A DNA stretch of 64,000 nt from Shimia sp047124445. GTDB taxonomy: Bacteria; Pseudomonadota; Alphaproteobacteria; Rhodobacterales; Rhodobacteraceae. Below, in pieces: positions 61,271 to 64,000 of this stretch (the first letter of the stretch is position 1; each line of letters begins with the position of its first letter). The position numbers were made by a program, and so were the translations under genes. A model generated the notes under the pieces. It saw only the letters and a list, made by a program, of their open reading frames with translations, did not search any database and was not told the origin of the DNA. Location of the stretch: contig NZ_CP138921.1 in assembly GCF_047124445.1 (NCBI RefSeq), positions 2,542,001 to 2,606,000 on the forward strand. Direction: 5' to 3'.

Positions 61271-62346
61271 TCGCGCTGGAAAAACGCCCCACCCCGTCGC
61301 GCGCCCTGTCGCTCGCCACACCGCTGATCGCTGTCGCCATCACCATGATCATGGGCGGCCTGCTGTTTTCCGTGCTGGGCAAAAACCCGTTTGAGGCCAT
61401 CCGCACCATCTTCTGGGATCCGGTGCTGGGCGAGTTTGCCTTCTACTACCGCCCGCAGTTGTTGGTGAAAGCCGCACCGCTGGTGCTGATCGCCATTGGC
61501 CTGTCATTGGGCTTTAAGGCCGGCATCTGGAACATTGGCGCCGAGGGCCAATACATCATGGGCGCCATCTGTGGCGCAGCCGTGGGCCTGGCCTTCTACC
61601 CTACCGAAACCCGCCTGATTTTCCCGCTGATGATTGTGGCCGGTGCCCTTGGTGGCTGGGCCTGGGGCATGATCCCCGCGCTTCTGAAGGTCCGCTTCGG
61701 CACCAACGAAATCCTTGTGTCACTGATGCTGGTCTATGTGGCCGATCAACTCTTGGCGTCCATGTCGCTGGGCCTGTTGCGCAACCCCGAAGGCATGGGT
61801 TTCCCCGGCTCGCGCAACTTCTCCGACTACCCCGCCGCCAACAGCTGGATCAACGAGGCCGCTGGCCTGCACTGGGGTATGGCTTTTGCCTTCATCGCGG
61901 TGATCTTCTCCTACATCCTGCTCAACCGCCACATTCTGGGCTTCAACATCCGCCTCACCGGCGAAGCCCCACGCGCCGCGCGGTTCGCAGGTGTGAACCC
62001 CACCCGTCTGATCCTGTTCTGCCTCGGCACCTCCGGCGCATTGGCAGGCCTCGCAGGTCTGTTTGAAGTCACCGGCCCCTCGGGGCAGATCAACATCGAC
62101 TTCGCGTCCGGCTACGGCTTCACCGCGATCATCGTGGCCTTCCTCGGCCGCCTGCACCCGGTTGGCATCCTGCTCGCGGCCCTGCTGATGGCGCTGACCT
62201 ACGTGGGCGGCGACCTGGCGCAAGGCAACCTCGGCCTGCCGTCGGCTGCCATTCAGGTGTTCCAGGGCATGTTGTTGTTCTTCCTGCTCGCACTGGACCT
62301 GCTGACCAACTACCGCGTGGTGCTTAAAACCAAGGGAGCCGCATAA
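61267..62346 (+). CDS. ABC transporter permease (BMP/nucleoside type), first
   Basis: A 359-residue membrane protein of the branched-chain/BMP permease type, with about ten hydrophobic helices. Recognisable parts are GFKAGIWNIGAEGQYIMGA near the middle and FGTNEILVSLMLVYVA. It pairs with the following permease. Overlaps the ATPase stop by four bases. Confidence 0.92.
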   Translation: MIALEKRPTPSRALSLATPLIAVAITMIMGGLLFSVLGKNPFEAIRTIFWDPVLGEFAFYYRPQLLVKAAPLVLIAIGLSLGFKAGIWNIGAEGQYIMGAICGAAVGLAFYPTETRLIFPLMIVAGALGGWAWGMIPALLKVRFGTNEILVSLMLVYVADQLLASMSLGLLRNPEGMGFPGSRNFSDYPAANSWINEAAGLHWGMAFAFIAVIFSYILLNRHILGFNIRLTGEAPRAARFAGVNPTRLILFCLGTSGALAGLAGLFEVTGPSGQINIDFASGYGFTAIIVAFLGRLHPVGILLAALLMALTYVGGDLAQGNLGLPSAAIQVFQGMLLFFLLALDLLTNYRVVLKTKGAA

Positions 62347-63266
62347 TGGACCTTTCCGCAATCAATCCCGTCCTGCTGATCGCCTCTCTGATGGTCGCAG
62401 CCACCCCGCTCCTTCTCGCCGCCATTGGGGAACTGGTTGTCGAACGCGCAGGCGTTCTGAACCTCGGCGTCGAGGGCATGATGATCATTGGCGCCATCGC
62501 AGGTTTTGCCATCGCGGTAGAAACCACCTCTCCCTTGTTGGGACTGGTAGCCGCCATGATCGCCGGCGCCGTGCTTTCCCTGCTGTTTGCCTTCCTGACC
62601 CAGTTTGCACTGGCTAATCAGGTGGCCTCTGGTCTGGCGCTCACGCTCTTTGGCCTCGGCCTCTCGGCCCTCATGGGGCAGTCTTATGTGGGCATCAAAC
62701 CCCCCGCAATGGCCACGCTCGACATCCCTGTGTTGTCCGACCTTCCGGTGGTGGGCACAATTCTGTTCAGCCACGACCCCGTGCTTTACATTGGCCTCGC
62801 GCTCACAGCGGCGGTCTACTGGTTCCTCAAGAAATCCCGCGGCGGTCTGATCCTGCGCGCGGTTGGGGAAAGCCATGATGCGGCCCACGCGCTTGGCTAC
62901 AACGTCATCCGCGTGCGCATCCTCGCCATCATGTTTGGCGGCGCCTGCGCCGGTCTGGGCGGTGCCTATATTTCGCTCATCCGCGTGCCCCAATGGACCG
63001 AGGGCATGACCGCCGGTGTCGGCTGGATCGCTTTGGCCCTTGTGGTCTTCGCTTCTTGGAAGCCGTGGCGTGTTCTGCTGGGTGCCTATCTTTTTGGCGG
63101 GATTAACGTTTTGCAGCTCAATCTGCAGGCAGCGGGTATTGCCATTCCGGTGGAATACTTGGCAATGTCACCGTATCTGATAACCATCCTCGTTCTGGTC
63201 ATCATGTCGGCTGACAAAAGCGGCGCACCCGCATCACTTGGCCGCACATTCCACGCCTCTCAATGA
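62346..63266 (+). CDS. ABC transporter permease (BMP/nucleoside type), second
   Basis: A 306-residue membrane protein with about eight to ten helices. It has the paired family motif RAGVLNLGVEGMMIIGAIAG and GLALTLFGLGLSALMGQ. Its ATG shares one base with the first permease's stop (TAATG). Together they form the heterodimeric channel of the importer. Confidence 0.92.
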   Translation: MDLSAINPVLLIASLMVAATPLLLAAIGELVVERAGVLNLGVEGMMIIGAIAGFAIAVETTSPLLGLVAAMIAGAVLSLLFAFLTQFALANQVASGLALTLFGLGLSALMGQSYVGIKPPAMATLDIPVLSDLPVVGTILFSHDPVLYIGLALTAAVYWFLKKSRGGLILRAVGESHDAAHALGYNVIRVRILAIMFGGACAGLGGAYISLIRVPQWTEGMTAGVGWIALALVVFASWKPWRVLLGAYLFGGINVLQLNLQAAGIAIPVEYLAMSPYLITILVLVIMSADKSGAPASLGRTFHASQ

Positions 63267-63310
63267 GGTACTTAAACAAAAAACTGCCACCAACAGGGGG
63301 ATTACCCGAA

Positions 63311-64000
63311 ATGAAATTCACCAAACTTTTGACAAGCGCCGCTGTCGCGCTGGGTCTGGCGACCACCGCCATGGCCGACACCACCAAAGTAGGTTTTATC
63401 TACGTTGGCCCAGTGGGCGACGGCGGCTGGACCTATGAGCACAACAAAGGCCGTCTGGCCGTGGAAGAGCACTTTGGCGACAAGGTCGAAACCACCTTTG
63501 TTGAAAGCGTACCAGAAGGTGCCGACGCCGAGCGTGTGATCACCCAGATGGCGCTGCAGGGTGCGGACCTGATCTTCACCACCTCTTTTGGCTACATGGA
63601 CCCAACCATCAACGTTGCCAAAAAATTCCCAAAAGTGAAGTTTGAGCACGCCACCGGCTACAAGCAGGCCGACAACGTGTCCGTTTACTCCGCACGCTTC
63701 TACGAAGGCCGCGCGGTTCAGGGCCACATCGCAGGCAAGATGACCAAAACCAACAAAATTGGTTACATCGCCTCCTTCCCGATCCCAGAAGTGATCCGCG
63801 GCATCAACTCCGCCTATATCCACGCCAAGAAGGTAAACCCAGACGTCGAGTTCTCCATCATCTGGGCCTACACCTGGTTTGATCCTGCCAAAGAAGCCGA
63901 CGCCGCCAAAGCTCTGATTGAGCAAGGCGCCGACGTGATCCTGCAGCACACCGACTCCACCGCACCACAGGCCGCCGCGCAGGCAGCTGGCAACGTTGTG
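63311..64000 (+). CDS. BMP-family solute-binding protein (3' end beyond the window)
   Basis: The first 230 residues of a periplasmic receptor of the BMP/Med (basic membrane protein) family, specific for purine nucleosides in known members. A Sec signal (MKFTKLLTSAAVALGLATTAMA) ends before DTTKVGFIYVGPVGDGGWTY; there is no lipobox Cys. The GWTYEHNKG region and DLIFTTSFGYMD are typical. AGGGGGA precedes the ATG by 11 bases. The C-terminus lies past the edge. Confidence 0.92.
   Translation, partial: MKFTKLLTSAAVALGLATTAMADTTKVGFIYVGPVGDGGWTYEHNKGRLAVEEHFGDKVETTFVESVPEGADAERVITQMALQGADLIFTTSFGYMDPTINVAKKFPKVKFEHATGYKQADNVSVYSARFYEGRAVQGHIAGKMTKTNKIGYIASFPIPEVIRGINSAYIHAKKVNPDVEFSIIWAYTWFDPAKEADAAKALIEQGADVILQHTDSTAPQAAAQAAGNVV

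Overview
The window looks like part of a chromosome of a marine Rhodobacteraceae (Roseobacter-group) alphaproteobacterium. The evidence is moderately high GC, a conserved run of housekeeping genes (murA, a DUF2948 gene, hisD, a UPF0262 gene, infA, maf, an RNase E/G gene, yacG), TRAP transporters, a Hint-domain RTX protein and a complete Paracoccus-type sox cluster.

Layout. (1) 1-3.5 kb: the 5' end of a sugar ABC ATPase gene, three LacI-type operators and a LacI regulator, then a di-haem peroxidase-like gene and a Sel1-repeat gene that start head to head and overlap. (2) 3.5-11.3 kb: a tight operon (FMNH2-dependent sulfonate monooxygenase, aldo/keto reductase, flavin reductase, TRAP DctQMP) divergent from a HutC-type GntR regulator and a Gfo/Idh/MocA oxidoreductase. 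Gene order and content resemble the smoABC sulfoquinovose-monooxygenase module, with a TRAP importer in place of the ABC importer. (3) 11.46-43.37 kb: a genomic island bounded by a 49-bp perfect direct repeat. One copy is the 3' part of an intact tRNA-Phe gene at 43.3 kb; the other is a fragment at 11.46 kb. (4) 43.3-53.5 kb: core housekeeping genes up to murA and a tRNA-Thr. (5) 54-64 kb: a Hint/RTX protein, an HpcH/HpaI aldolase, a DUF3604 protein and a BMP-type nucleoside/purine ABC transporter running off the end.

The island has two halves. The left half (12.1-28.8 kb) is a sulfur-oxidation locus. soxVWXYZABCDEF, a DUF302 gene and a second-type hemA (5-aminolevulinate synthase) lie on the minus strand; soxS, soxR and a YeeE transporter are divergent; a further plus-strand group encodes two MBL-fold proteins and another YeeE transporter. 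A shared palindrome, ATTC-N8-GAAT, lies before soxX, soxB and (degenerate) in the soxV-soxS gap and is a candidate SoxR operator. The right half (28.8-43.1 kb) has typical mobile content: an IS6-type transposase remnant, a tyrosine integrase, a resolvase-like protein without an obvious catalytic serine, a second DUF3604 paralogue, a DUF2293-like gene with an in-frame stop, an XRE regulator, unrecognised genes, and a three-gene operon. That operon encodes an alpha/beta hydrolase with a C-terminal domain, a small middle protein and an SMC-like ATPase, and matches the ABC three-component (ABC-3C) architecture predicted to act in biological conflict.

How the genes may work together: the monooxygenase operon would release sulfite from an imported sulfonate, and the neighbouring sox system encodes periplasmic thiosulfate/sulfite oxidation. 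The hemA copy could supply haem for the five c-type cytochrome subunits (SoxX, A, D, E and the peroxidase-like protein). These links are inference from gene content.
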